This document shows, piece after piece, positions 34,713-46,823 of a DNA stretch of 64,000 nt. Location: NCBI GenBank assembly GCA_030141605.1, contig JAQGDQ010000155.1:250001-314000 (forward strand). Direction: 5' to 3'. The translations under genes and the position numbers were made by a program. Below the pieces are notes generated by a model. It saw only the letters and a program-made list of their open reading frames with translations, ran no database searches and had not been told where the DNA came from. The DNA is from Tubiluchus corallicola. Lineage: Eukaryota; Priapulida; Priapulimorpha; Priapulimorphida; Tubiluchidae. Position 1 is the stretch's first letter. Every line of letters starts with the position of its first letter.

Positions 34713-34739
34713 TCAAAGAGTAGCCATTAACGCGAACAT
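34713..34739 (-). promoter_or_regulatory. 9-codon upstream ORF in the Cav1 5' leader
   Basis: The minus strand has ATGTTCGCGTTAATGGCTAC ending CTCTTTGA, an upstream ORF in the same frame as the main start and closed 30 bp before it. If the leader extends this far, it could dampen translation. A second ATG sits inside the uORF. Confidence 0.4.
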
Positions 34740-35039
34740 TAGTCCCGTTGCTACAGCTTCAACAGCTTGGAAAAAGAAAAGAACTGCTGGTACTCTATTG
34801 TTACTATTAACTAGGCTCACCAGGAAGCGTGTCAGCTTTCAAAACACGTGGCTCTTGCAAACTTTGGCACAAAACTTATGACTTTCCACACTACGTTAGT
34901 TTGGACATAACACCAAAACATTAATTTCCACAACACATAATAAGAAAATCGCCATAATAAGAAGAACAGTACGTGGCTATAACATAGGTGAACACCGGCC
35001 ACAGGGAATAACACAAATCAATAGCAAGCACAATGTGTA

Positions 35040-35115
35040 ACAGCTTGCTTTACCGCGCCGCCATGACTATTATTTGCGCATGCGTAGAAAATCACAACTG
35101 CGCGACAGTGTGTCA
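35040..35115 (-). promoter_or_regulatory. CpG-rich candidate promoter of Cav1
   Basis: A GC-rich island in AT-rich surroundings contains CATGGCGGC (YY1-like, minus strand), TTTGCGCATGCGTA (one change from the NRF1 palindrome TGCGCATGCGCA) and CTGCGCGACAG. It lies about 360-430 bp upstream of the Cav1 start codon. Such motif sets mark broad promoters in animals. Direction and start site are inferred. Confidence 0.4.
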
Positions 35116-35382
35116 AGCTGGCCTAAAACAGGCAAATACTAAAATTATCAAGATCCGTAAGATATTGAAAAGAATTCTGAAAAAGAGACGTTATAAATTT
35201 AAAAACTAACAGCTTACTGTATTCAATTCAATGGACTTTTTTTAAATGAAACTTTACATTTTCATCATTAATGATCTAACCGTAAAAGATAAGATAATGT
35301 GAGAATGTTTATTTCATAATGCACGGCAACCATAATAAATACACAAAAAATGGTATCATTCAAATATAAATTAGATGACATT

Positions 35383-35985
35383 GTGAGGGGAAGAAGGAGG
35401 AAGCTATCTAATCGTCCCCCAGATCAATTATTGCAGATTAACCTTGCTTGAAAGTTGAACAATTCATTATCTAGACTAAACTTCTACAACTAAGTCTATT
35501 TTATGCTAAACGTGAACAATTGTTTCAAGAAATAATAAGCATCAAATAATTTATGTTCGAATAAATATAGCAAATAACAGTTACATATATATAGACATAT
35601 AATAAAAAATACTTACATACTAAAGTTAATACTTATGAGCATATGTATATGTTTTACATTCTGATATAACACACGCATAACAACAAGTTTTTTTATAATG
35701 CCGGAGTTGAGGAGACCACGAATATTTTGATAATAAATTGTGTTTTATAACTTTTTTGAATTGATGATGGTTTAACACCTTAATATTACCAGGTGTTTTA
35801 TTAAATTGCTTCATAACGTTAAATATTGTACTTTGTCTAAATTCATTAGTTCTATGGGGTGACATGTAGTAGTTATTACTTGCATATCTTGTATTATAGC
35901 TATGAATTTCAGACTGATTGGAAATGTGGTTGAAACGCTGGAGGAAGTAGCCTAAACCCTGGTAAAATCTATATACTAATAACCA
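35383..35985 (-). mobile_element. LINE family D, C-terminal part and 3' UTR
   Basis: From about 35985 down to the stop at 35626 the minus strand encodes LVYRFYQGLGYFLQRFNH, then HSYNTRYASNNYYMSPHRTN, FNKTPGNIKVLNHHQFKK and CKTYTYAHKY. This is the C-terminal domain of a non-LTR polyprotein (HxYxTR...PxxRTN...QFKK.+...L). The 3' UTR holds a GC-rich block (GGGGGACGATTAGATAGCTT on the minus strand) shared with the plus copy at 6171-6615. The 5' end abuts the 17-bp minisatellite. Confidence 0.82.
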
Positions 35986-36952
35986 AGCCGTCAAGAATGC
36001 CAAGCTGCCAAGAATGCCCAAGAATGCCAAGCTGCCAAGAATGTCAAGCTGCCAAGAATGCCAAACCGCCAAGAATGTCAAGCTGCCAAGAATGCCAAGC
36101 CACCAAGAACGCCAAGAATGTTAAGCTGCCAAGAATGCCACGCTGCCAAGAATGCCAAGCTGCCAAGAATGCCAAGAACGCCCAAGAATGTCAAGCTGCC
36201 AAGAACGCCCAAGAATACCAAGCCACCAAGAATGTCAAGCTGCCAAGTACGCCCAAGAATACCAAGCCGCCAAGAATGTCAAGCTGCCAAGAACGCCCAA
36301 GAATACCAAGCCACCAAGAATGCCAAGCTGCCAAGAACGCCAAGCCACCAAGAACGCCAAGCATGTTAAGCTGCCAAGAATGCCAAGCCGCCAAGAATGC
36401 CAAGCTGCCAAGAACGCCCAAGAATGCCAAGCCGCCAAGAATGCCAAGCTGCCAAGAATGCCCAAGAATGCCAAGCCGCCAAGAATGTCAAGCTGCCAAG
36501 AATGCCAAGCCACCAAGAACGCCAAGCATGTTAAGCTGCCAAGAATGCCAAGCCGCCAAGAATGCCAAGCTGCCAAGAACGCCCAAGAATGCCAAGCCGC
36601 CAAGAATGTCAAGCTGCCAAGAACGCCCAAGAATGCCAAGCCGCCAAGAATGTCAAGCTGCCAAGAATGCCAAGCCGCCAAGAACGCCAAGCATGTTAAG
36701 CTGCCAAGAATGCCAAGCTGCCAAGAATGCCAAACCGCCAAGAATGCCAAGAATGCCAAGCTGCCAAGAACGCCAATTATGTTAAGCTGCCAAGAATACC
36801 AAGCCACCAAGAATGCCACGATGCCAAGAATGTTAAGCTGCCAAGAATGCCAAGCTGGCAAGAACGCCAAGAATGCCAAGCTGTCAAGAATGCCAAGCTG
36901 CCAAGACTGCCAAGAGTGCCAATCTGCCAAGAATGCCAAGCTTTGGCATTAA
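35982..36952. repeat. 17-bp minisatellite, about 57 units
   Basis: The unit is GCCAAGCTGCCAAGAAT with common variants CCGCC, CCACC, TGTCAAG and AACGCC, and with occasional shortened units (CCCAAGAATG). Because 17 is not a multiple of 3, each plus-strand frame reads the same 17-residue period (MPSCQECQAAKNAK plus LPR), shifted. Overlapping frames of 262 and 266 codons result, and also a 234-codon minus-strand frame. The array starts exactly where the family D LINE breaks off. Confidence 0.95.
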
Positions 36953-37899
36953 ACTAAACTTTTCTCTAAGTGTAGCCAAATATTGTGTCATACGTGGGGC
37001 AATTTTTTGCAACAACATTGGATTTTTAAAATAAACTGATTCCATTGTTATGCTAATTTCTCATACCATTTCACAGAAAATGTAAGCTATTACTGTATCA
37101 GAATAATGAACTGACTGACTAATTAACTAGCTCAGCTGCCTAGCTAACTAACTAATTTGATTATAAAAAGTGCAGTCTTGAATAGAGTTGGTGTACCCAT
37201 TGCTTAAATGATAGTTTGTTTATTTGCAACGTGTAAACTATTATCACAATAAGTATCTTTCAGAATTTTGCAGATTTAATTTAATTGCACCATTGAAAGA
37301 AAACCTTGTCAAATATGAATCAATACACTGAAATTAGAAAATAAAATTATATGAATTACTGTTTATTTATTTATGATTTTTATAGCAGCAATGTTTAACA
37401 ATTTTGACCTCATGAGATTCAGATTTCGTGTTTAATGATTTTTATGAATATTTTTCAGTATTGCCAGCCAAATTCTATTTATTCATTTAATTTGAAAAAG
37501 CTAGATAAAGCAAAAGTAGTAACTGTTAACGCTATTAAATTATGTTTGGGGAAAGTCAGCAGATTAGTAATCATAGTAGTAATGGAACTATCATCTTTGC
37601 AATCAGTAACTCTAACCCAATAAACTAACACTCATGAAACATTATGAAACCATGCCTTATCCATGTAGGTGGAAAATATGAGAAAGTTGCAACCAACATC
37701 AAGCATCTTTTGCACTAATGATCTTTGCAAAAGAACATTTTGCACTATAACATCACTATAATAGTTTAGTTGATCAATATTAATTGTTTTTACTCTCTGT
37801 TTGGCAAGGGTTTGCCCTCAATGGTGCACTTAAATTAAACATGTAAAAGGTTGAACGCTGTTATGATTCAGCTTACATTACGCACGAAATATTTCTTGT

Positions 37900-38420
37900 A
37901 TAAATTCCAAAATCACTTAACTGATAATATTTAGACTAAAAATACTTGGAGCATATACTGTCGTTTATGTTTATGTAAAAATTGGTCATTCGATTGATTA
38001 TGACCAAATTTAAAGTGGTTACACTGCTTTAATCCACATGATTAAACCTTAAAATATGTAAGTAGTGTGCATTAATTGTGTAAATGTAATTAATTTACAG
38101 ACTTTTGTTGAAATTCAGATAAACTTGTGATACGCGTGTAAACTTGTGAGCATATAGTAGGTGTTACTTAATTTATAAAGTTCGCTCTATAAGCCAACAC
38201 CATAAGCCAAGTCTGACGGAATAAGCGTTTATATTGCACGGAAACCGGTTGACGCCATTTTTCGTCTAAAATGAGTGCGCCTGAAGTGACGGCGACCCTT
38301 TAAATTGATTTTACTAATTATGTAAGGCACTTATCACAATTTTATTGCTTAAACTTTTTAACAGTTTCTCAGATATTAGAATAAGCTCATCTTCCCGAGA
38401 GACTTGGCTTTTGCTTTAAA
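37900..38420 (+). repeat. dispersed repeat family R2, copy 1
   Basis: It contains TTGGTCATTCGATTGATTAT, GACCAAATTTAAAGTGGTTA, TGTAATTAATTTACAGACTT, AAGTTCGCTCTATAAG, TTATATTGCACGGAAACCGG, TTTTTCGTCTAAAATGAG and CACAATTTTATTGCTTAA. The same ordered words occur in the copies at 47.0-48.64 kb. No coding frame; unknown family. Confidence 0.65.
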
Positions 38421-39206
38421 TTTGGATTTTCTTCATTATTAGCATACGTAAAATGTCAACAAACTAGATTTTTTTACAGTGTTTAGCAACCCTGACAAGT
38501 TCGCTCCTTTGTTATTCGCATATGACTTATCATCACAATATCGCTGTCATGCGATTATCAACAATGTCATTGAAGAGCAATTTGATCCGTAAAAATGATT
38601 ATTGCAACAAGTCAAGGTTTAATTTCTGCAAACAATGAAAGCAGTGAAATTAGTGTGTACAAACTATGCAATCCTGAACTTAAGACGTGTAATGTTTACT
38701 TGACTAATGGAACTATTTGGAGCTAATGAAACTAATCGAATTATTTGGACTTTCTGCCCACAATCTTCACAGTGAGACGGGCAGGTCGTCGAGGACAGCT
38801 AGAGTGTAGGACAAAACACTATATGTTTCAGTAATTTCAAGAATTCGCCTGTTCAGCCCGAGTTTCACGTATTATTTGAGCGTCCTCTATAGGCAGTTAT
38901 TCGGTTAGAAAATACATCCATCAACTTTGGTAGTTTGCAATCAATTTTTAACCACAAAAATGCTAATTCTAGCAAGGATACAGCAGCTATAATTTCGCGT
39001 ATATATATTTAACTGTGATGATGAATTAGTAAGTCCACATTGTAATTTGCTATAATTAATTAATTACTGCTGATCGCACGTACACCATCTTATTTGGACT
39101 AATGTAATTCGTACATGGAATGTAATGTGTTACCCCGAGATATATCATTTCTTTAGTTATTGATGCATAATTTTGGCAAATCCATCTGTGTAACTTCTTC
39201 AAAATA

Positions 39207-39324
39207 GAATTTTATTTCGAACCGGTTATAAAAATTTTACATTCTGGTAAAAATTTTTTTGTTTTTACATGTCTTGAACATGAAAAGTAATTGTTTCGAA
39301 ACCGGTCGGCCATAAAATTCTATT
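39207..39324. repeat. short inverted-repeat element (118 bp)
   Basis: TAGAATTTTAT (left) and ATAAAATTCTA (right) are inverted. TTTCGAACCGG and TTTCGAAACCGG occur just inside each end in direct orientation. It could be a tiny MITE or a hairpin; no target duplication is obvious. Confidence 0.35.
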
Positions 39325-39846
39325 TTTTTTTAATTGTTGACTAAAATTATATTAGCCAGTAAACACAATTTAATTCAATTTGACTGCGCAAATGTCACAT
39401 TCAAAGTCACTTATGACCATTGTACTTCAACAAGCATGGCTCTAAATGTAAACTGCTGCAAAAGATATTTGTCGCAAGTGTAACGTACTTGCACACTGCT
39501 GCCATCTATCAATGGCATTGCGCGTCGACTCGACAGAAGAAACGCTTAGAAACGGAAGCGAATAACAGCATGGGTTTATTATTTAAAACTTCAAAAGATC
39601 TTAAACAAAATCAAAGTGAAAAATATTTTCTGAAACTGTACTATATGCAGGCAAAATTTTTAAACCTGTTTACTACTGAAACTAATTCCAGACGTGGTGA
39701 GCCATATTTTTTAATATGAGTGTGATACATAGAAAACCAGGGGATCATCTCTTCCCTGACAACTAGGGGTCCAAGGGGGGTAAATTAGCACCATAGAAAC
39801 TTTGGCATTTTGGGGTGGCTTACTCACTCACTCACTTACTGGTGTC

Positions 39847-39990
39847 GAACCTTCAGCACCTGGTATTCCTAGTCGGTCACCCATCCAAGTACTAACCCGC
39901 CTCTACGTCGCTTAACTTCGGTGATCAGACGAGAACCAGTGTCATCATCATGATTTGAACAACCGGTATCTTCAACGCCGTAATCGCGTA
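39847..39990 (-). pseudogene. 5S rRNA-like relic with internal insertion
   Basis: The minus strand reads GGTTCTCGTCTGATCACCGA, AAGTTAAGCGACGTAGAGGC, GGGTTAGTACTTGGATGGGT, GACCGACTAGGAATACCAGG and TGCTGAAGG, matching 5S rRNA from about nucleotide 30 to the 3' end. The 5' part is TACGGCGTTGAAGATACCGG, after which about 25 bp (TTCAAATCATGATGATGACA) is inserted before the GGTTCTCG block. A run of AGTG repeats follows the 3' end. The broken 5' domain argues against a functional gene; it may be the head of an old 5S-type SINE. Confidence 0.75.
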
Positions 39991-42289
39991 TAAGCACCTG
40001 CTCGTGATGTACAAGAATTGCAAACTTGCTACATAGGAACATGTACTAATGCGTATAAATTCTCCTCAAATACCAGTAAAATCCACACTAAGTTTCGTTT
40101 ATAATCAGTATACAAATCAGTAACAACAGTATACAAACATGTTTAATATTAGCCTATATCGATTCGATTTTTTACTTTTTCAAGAACGGAGGTGAACGAC
40201 TTAAAAAAGGACAAAAAATCGGATTTCCGTAATTAAAAGCTGCAGCTTCTGGATTTGTGTTAGGTAAGTAAACAAACACTAGATAGAATGTTCGCGTATT
40301 TTGCGGGGCCTTTGCTAGTCTAATTAATAAACTTAGATTTACAGAAATCGCTTACTTCATTCGGCTAGAGAGAGCACACTGTCTATGGTTTACGAAGCAT
40401 GGCATTAAATTTCTCATATAAAAAATTGCATTATCCACCAATTACAAGTAAGTCTCTGCAATAACCAGTTGAGTCTGCCAGCAATTACCCACTTGTCCCC
40501 TTTAGTCTTTGACTCCCTCATGCGGGAAAAATAAAAAACAAATTATATGGGTAATTGGGTAATTTGCCCGTAACAGATTTTTTAATGCAGGGTAAAGTTT
40601 TTAGTGATTTTAATGCAGGGTAAGCCAATAGGTCAGCTTGTATACAATTTTAGGGACTAAATATTTTTTGAGCAGCCAAATCGTAATTATTCATATGCAC
40701 CGATTTATATATTTTTAAATTTAGTGTGTCTGTATGAAAACTGATTTACTTTTAAAATTTTACAGTGTGGCCTTTCTTCTTTAAATATGTACTGATATGG
40801 GATGTTCTTGATGTGAAAATTTTACTATAAATATTATGAAAATATATACTTGGTCTTTCTTTGTTTTTAGCACTTTTAATTAGTATATTCTATGCAAAAA
40901 TAAAAAACTATTTCTGTTTAGTGTTTTGTTTTGTTTCTATTCTTTGTTGGAAATCATGATTATATTTCACTGGTTTGCAGTGAGGATGATAACACTGTCT
41001 GTGCATAGTAAAAAGTAAGAAAAATCCCTAATTATAATTTAATTATTATTAGAGCAATAAGGCTACAATTGGGCTTCAGCGTTTCAACTTTTCGCATAAT
41101 GCAGATTGGAACAGGACCAGGAGTTGAATCGTTGCGCCATCTGTTGCAAGCCATTGAAACTTTTAACAAGACTTTGTTTTTCCATGACAATTTCATGTAG
41201 TAGGCCTATATTATGTTACAGGCAAAGTGTGAAACGTGGGCACTCTACAGAATGTCCAAACATTTTATGGTGTACCAAAACAAACCAGGCAAAGTGCTCA
41301 AAATAGTTTTTTCTGCACTTTTTGTAGGCATTACACGTAATGTAAAAGTCTGTTTAGGCAAAGTATGTAATTGTAATTGTTAAAGAATGCCTTAAAGGAA
41401 TGCTGACCATCTCTTTCCCGTCTCTTATCACCTTCATCCAGAGCAAGGCAGGGTGACAGGGGGCAATCGGGTGCGAGCGTGGGAGGGCGCAAAATTCTTC
41501 TAGAGTTTGATGACTGTTAATTTTTAGTTATTGATCCGACAGCAATTAACAATTTTTTTAAAACTATACCATAATTGTTTAGTCAGAGATAATCGTAGCT
41601 AATTTTTTTACTATGTACAGCCTAGAAAAAAGGCTAATGTTGTTATTTAATGGGGTGTTGAGGGTGAAGTGTGGCTTGGCAGGTCGATAATTTTTAGATA
41701 AACAGTGGCTGTATTCTCTAAAATGCCAACTGTAATACTGTAAAAACCTGTAGTATTTTGTATCTTTTATAATCTTCCCACGTTTTAATGCTAGGGCTGA
41801 ATTTTAACGACTGTGTCGCGTTATCAGCAACTTTCTAGACCAGTGAATAGAAACGAGTTATTCTAGTGTAGTACCGCAAATCCACCTCAAGGTGATTCTT
41901 AGAAAAAAATTCTTTCAACTTTATCCCATCATGTCGAAAAAAGGAAAGTGGGGCTCAGTCTCTCAGGAAGCAAAAAAAACGTGGCTTCACCCACGAAGCA
42001 AGCGATCAAAATGTTAAAAGGGTGGGGCGCCAGAAGTCTTTTGCCCCTGGTGCCATAAGTACTTACTGCGCCACTGACACTGGGCCCGCCCTAGGGCTGC
42101 TGGCACCCTTACAAGTGTAATTTTAGAAAATTTTCACAAGGAGAAAAACTTAAAATGTAAAATAAAGAGCGTACGCATGCTAGAATTAAACAGTTAAAAC
42201 AATACAGCATCAAGGTTCCAAATCTTTTCGTTATTAATCATTAATATAACTGAGAGATTCCGTTGAAAATTAACTGGCTGCTGCTTCTT

Positions 42290-42500
42290 GTTGAAGACGT
42301 CTTTTGTCTTTTTCTGTACTCATGGCTGGATAACTTTTTTAGAAGCATTTCCAAAAGAAACGAAAATTTTTCATACATTTAAAATATTCACGCCACGTAA
42401 TAAAAGGGTACTGCATCGCCATACCACCACTGATTCAGCAAAAAATACATTGTTGATTTTAATGACAATATTTGATTAATTACCAAATTGTGCGCTACGA
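42290..42500 (+). repeat. partial copy of family R1
   Basis: ATACCACCACTGATTCAGCA, AAAAATACATTGTTGATTTT and ATTACCAAATTGTGCGCTAC follow the R1 order at lower identity. The copy is truncated on both sides. Confidence 0.45.
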
Positions 42501-42592
42501 ATCAGGGACCACTAATGTACAGTATACAGTATAATTTCAAACAAAGATCTATATGAAAAAATAAAAGAAGAACCTTGGACTAAAAAAAAAGA

Positions 42593-42712
42593 CGCCGTTT
42601 AAGATGGATTGGGCATATGCTTAGACTGCCTGATGATATCGCAGTGAAGATAGCTCTTCAACAAGCTATAGAACCAGCTAACAAAGCTGCAGGAGGACAA
42701 ATGTTAACATAG
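42593..42712 (+). mobile_element. LINE relic, family F (RRLRWIGHMLR motif)
   Basis: Forty codons from CGCCGTTTAAGATGG read RRLRWIGHMLRLPDDIAVKI then ALQQAIEPANKAAGGQMLT and a stop. The motif R+LRW.GH+LR+P.D is diagnostic of the C-terminal region of several LINE clades. Nothing recognisable remains upstream, where sequence is AT-rich. Confidence 0.7.
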
Positions 42713-42715
42713 AAT

Positions 42716-43420
42716 TGTCACTTTGTCACTTTTGTCACTTTGATGTTTTGTCACTTTTGTGGCAATCTGCTACAGCTAAAGGCAGGCTTCCTTACGAACT
42801 GGGTTCCACCACTGTGGCTTCAAGTCACATGTCATTTGTGCCGAGTGAGTTAAGACTTTAGTTGAGTGAGTTGAGGACCAAGTTGAATTATTAGTTGAGT
42901 GGCAGTTGGGGTTAATTGCGTCATGAATTTATGATGTCACTTCCGTTGCCAGTCGGTGAGTTGAGCGTTTATACGTATTGAAACATTTGATTGTTCAGTA
43001 ACTGGTTTGATTGCTCAATATTTGATTTAATAGACAATATTGATCTACTGGCACTGGAATATAGAAAAAATTTACAGAAGTCTCTTGATAACTCGAATAA
43101 TCAACTCTTGAGTGCATTTGGGCTCATTTGCGCTGAGTGCATAGATGTGGATCTGAGCTCATTTGATCTGAGTGGACAATGTGCGGATTTGAGCTCGTTT
43201 GATCTACGTGGACGGATGTGTGGGTTTGATCTGAGGGTTGTATTCAATTGAGTGTTTAACTGAGTTGAGTTAAACTGACTTAGGGTATTAAGACGTGTTA
43301 AGAACTGAGCTGAAAAGATCTTGAGTGCTGAGGAGTGACTTTGCCTGAGTTTTGCCTGAAACTACGTGCTGAGGGTTGAGTTTGCTGGTGAACTGCGTTG
43401 ACTTTGTTTGACAACTAAGT
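42716..43420 (+). repeat. TTGTCACTT and GAGTTGAGT low-order repeats
   Basis: Four TTGTCACTT words occupy 42716-42765. From 42840 to 43420 the words GAGTTGAG, GAGTGAGTT and TGAGCTCATTTGATCTGAGT recur irregularly, and they reappear after the GAT array (44500-44600). The flanks thus share a simple TGAG-rich composition, possibly a decayed satellite that hosts the GAT expansion. Confidence 0.5.
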
Positions 43421-43481
43421 TAAGCTGATAGCGGAGACGAGAGGAGGAAGCGGCGACTGTTATCCTGAGATGTGTGTCATC

Positions 43482-43797
43482 ATCATCATCACCGTGATGA
43501 TGTTGGTGATGATGATGATGGTGGTGACGATGACGATGATGATGATAATGCTGCTGCTGCTGCTGATGATGATGATGATAATGCTGATGATGATGATGAT
43601 GATGATAATGATAATGATGATGATGATGATGATGATGATAATGCTGATGATGATGATGGTGATGATGATGATAATGATAATGATGATGATGATGATGATG
43701 ATGATAATGCTTTTGATGATAATGGTGATGATGATGATGATAATGATGATGACGATGATGATGATGATGATGACGATGATGATGACGATGATGATAA

Positions 43798-43828
<31 letters not shown>

Positions 43829-44468
43829 AATGGTGATGATGATGATGATGATAATGATGATAATGCTGATGATGATGATGATGATGATGATGATAATGCT
43901 GCTGCTGCTGCTGCTGATGATGATGATGGTGACGATGATGATGATGATGATAATGGTGATGATGATGATGATGATAATGATGATAATGCTGATGATGATG
44001 ATGACGATGATGATGATAATGCTGCTGCTGCTGCTGATGATGATGATGATGTGATGATGATGATGATGATGATGATGATAATGCTGATGATGATGATGAC
44101 GATGGTGATGATGATGATGGTGATAATGGTGATGATGACGATGACGATGATGATGATGATGATGATAATGGTGATGATGGTGATGACGATGATGATGATG
44201 ATGATGATGATAATGGTGATGATGATGACGATGATGATAATGCTGATGATGATGATAATGGTGATGATGATGATGATGATGTCGACGATGATGATGGACA
44301 TGATGATGATGATAATGCTGCTGCTGCTGATGATGATGATAATGGTGATGATGATGATGACGATGATGGTGACGATGACGATGGTTATGATGATGATGAC
44401 GATGGTGATGATGATGGCGATGATGATGATGATGACGATGATGATGATAATGGTAATGATAATGATAT
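43482..44468. repeat. 1-kb (GAT)n array with GCT and AAT blocks
   Basis: GAT triplets dominate, with GAC, GGT and ATAATG variants and five blocks of GCT (about 43551, 43799, 43898, 44021, 44316; 4-7 units each). Larger modules such as ATAATGGTGATGATGATGAT followed by ATAATGATGATAATGCTGAT repeat, indicating segmental duplication within the array. The 353-, 335- and 194-codon frames here are artefacts of triplet composition. Confidence 0.97.
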
Positions 44469-45496
44469 TAAAAATAAGCAGCGTCATCATCAGCATTACT
44501 CGAGATGAGCTGAGAGAAACAGTTGCTGGTTGAGAACTGATGTGGAAGTGAGTTAAGGATTGAAGAACTGATTACATTGGCCTGAGAAGTAATTTGGATT
44601 GATATCTGCTGTACTGAAGCCAAGTCGAGCTTAGAGTCATGATGAATTTTGAAATATTAATCTTATTTGGAACTGGAAGCTCATTACAAATCTGCCATTA
44701 TATGATTTGACAACTGGAAGCTGGCAAATATCTTGTTGTCATGACGCAAACTACGTCATTGCATTGACTGCAGCATTCTTAGCCACTGGCTTCAAAGTTA
44801 ATGTTATTAATCAGTAGTTTGTAATTATAGATCATGTTTATTATAGCGATTGTGGTTTGGATTTCAATATTTTATATTTCTTGAAGAGTTTAACCTTTGG
44901 AATTGGATTAAGGGCATCGTTTATTCTTTTGGCTATCATTTTTTCCTTTCTGTACATTATCACGGAAGAAGGTAAGGGCACCGGCTGCAATGGCCTTATA
45001 TTCATTTACGACATGGGTAAAGAAATCAAACATTTTACAATTTAACAACATTGCGGGTTTTGAAAGATAAGATTAAAAAAAAGTTAAAGTGTCACGTACA
45101 GTGGTAACACACCACAAACGCTTGTGCAGAGCAAAGTTGGTAATAAAGTACAATAGGTTCTTCACGTTTCTGTTGAATATCACATCACCGGAGATAGGTT
45201 CTTCACGTGTCTGTTAAGCATCACGGAAAATGTATTGTTTATTACGTGAAGACCTTGACCGTCGGTACACAACCAATACACAAATACATATTTACCTATT
45301 GTAACATCGAGGTTGCCATAGTCACAGAAATGAGATACGAAACATAGATTTTAAATATTAAAAACGTGAGATTTTTTCGTGTGGGGGTGGACAGCTTCTA
45401 CTTAATCTGTACCATTTACATAATTCATTAACGAACGCATTACTTTGCCGCCTACCTAATGGTCAATTAGGTAGGACTATTCTGTTCTACTTCTAA

Positions 45497-45693
<197 letters not shown>

Positions 45694-45816
45694 GTAACAG
45701 TTTTGGCAAATAAGTTTTGCATCGTCAGCACCAGTGAACAGCTGAATGAGAAAACCAAAGTCTGTACAGAAACAGCTTTAGCTATTTTGTGTTTTATGAA
45801 CAAATTAAACGGGTTC

Positions 45817-46025
45817 TATAGGTTTTACACGTCAAATGTAGACCTGTGTTAACTCAAATGTAGATTTAGGCAGTTCAAATGTGTTAACAATGGTTTTCAA
45901 GAAATCTTAAGCGTTTTTGGTCAAAGTCAAATGACATGTCAAGTCAAATGTCCTATGTATACATTTGGCTTACCTAAGTCACATTTGAACTTTCCTGTGT
46001 CTACATTTGACGTGTAAAACCTATA
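45817..46025. mobile_element. MITE-like element with 27-bp perfect TIRs (209 bp)
   Basis: The left end (45817-45843) starts TATAGGTTTTACACGTCAAA; the right end (45999-46025) is its exact reverse complement over 27 bp. Inside, CAAATGTAGA, CAAATGTG and CACATTTGAA recur, and GTGTTAAC occurs twice. A TA or TATA target duplication is possible since both ends are TATA. No coding capacity. Superfamily not assigned. Confidence 0.8.
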
Positions 46026-46800
46026 TAATGTGATGGTAATTAAAATGTTATTAAACGTAACACGAATAATTACTGTTGAACATTTACTATTCATTAAAAT
46101 CTAAATCTAAAAATAAATTAGGAAACTTTTTCGTCAGATGCTTTTATAATAATATTTATTTAAAGTCGGCTTTCCAAATGAACTATTACCATAAGTTCTA
46201 AACTGCTTTTGGGCTGTAAATAACAACTGTAAGTATCCGTGTAACTTCAATATGCATAACGACACTTATTTATTGGAAGGTGCTGCCCCCTACGAGCAAT
46301 GCGGAGAGGAAAGGACGAGAGGAGAACAATGATGGTCGCGCTTTTTATTCACAGCAATGTTTTTGTCGTTATTGTGCTATAGTTAATAACAGCGTTTAGT
46401 TATAACCAAATTTTGTACCTTGGGGAATTTTAAATCTTGACGAAGAGCCAACGATGTAAGTTACATGAATTTAAATAATTTAATTACGTTATGAATCCAA
46501 TCTCTGAAATTTGAGAAAGTACTTTTGCAAATAAGTTGACTTCTTCTTAATTATTAAGCTTCTGTTTATCATTTTATTCATTTTCTTATTTGTTAATGTT
46601 CTCTTTATTATTCTCTTTAGAATAAACGACTTTGGAACATGAATCAAATAGTGAAGGCTTTCTGTACGTAACAATCTGGCTTGTTTTCACTTTTATAATA
46701 ATCATGACCGCATTGTTCTTAAAAATTAGAACGCGTAAGCCTAGCTGAATTGCAAGAAATGAGACGATGGCTTCATGATGCAGACGATTAATTTCTAACT

Positions 46801-46818
46801 ATGCTGCTACCTCGGTGA
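46801..46818 (+). promoter_or_regulatory. 5-codon uORF before the LRR gene start
   Basis: ATGCTGCTACCTCGGTGA lies 5 bp upstream of the main start and in another frame. It overlaps nothing and ends before the main ATG. It would only matter if the transcript begins upstream of 46801. Confidence 0.35.
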
Positions 46819-46823
46819 AAACC

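Noticed and set aside
35997-36952. 262-, 266- and 234-codon frames at 36 kb as a Cys-rich protein gene
   Set aside because: All are alternative readings of one 17-bp minisatellite with no start context, splice sites or non-repeat domain.
42040-42110. hAT-type terminus (CAGTGGCGCAGTAAG on the minus strand)
   Set aside because: Suggestive, but no matching inverted end or 8-bp target duplication could be found to the left.
43470-44533. Long open frames (353, 335 and 194 codons) in the GAT region
   Set aside because: They are poly-Asp, poly-Ser/Ile and poly-Met translations of a triplet array and exist in several frames and on both strands.
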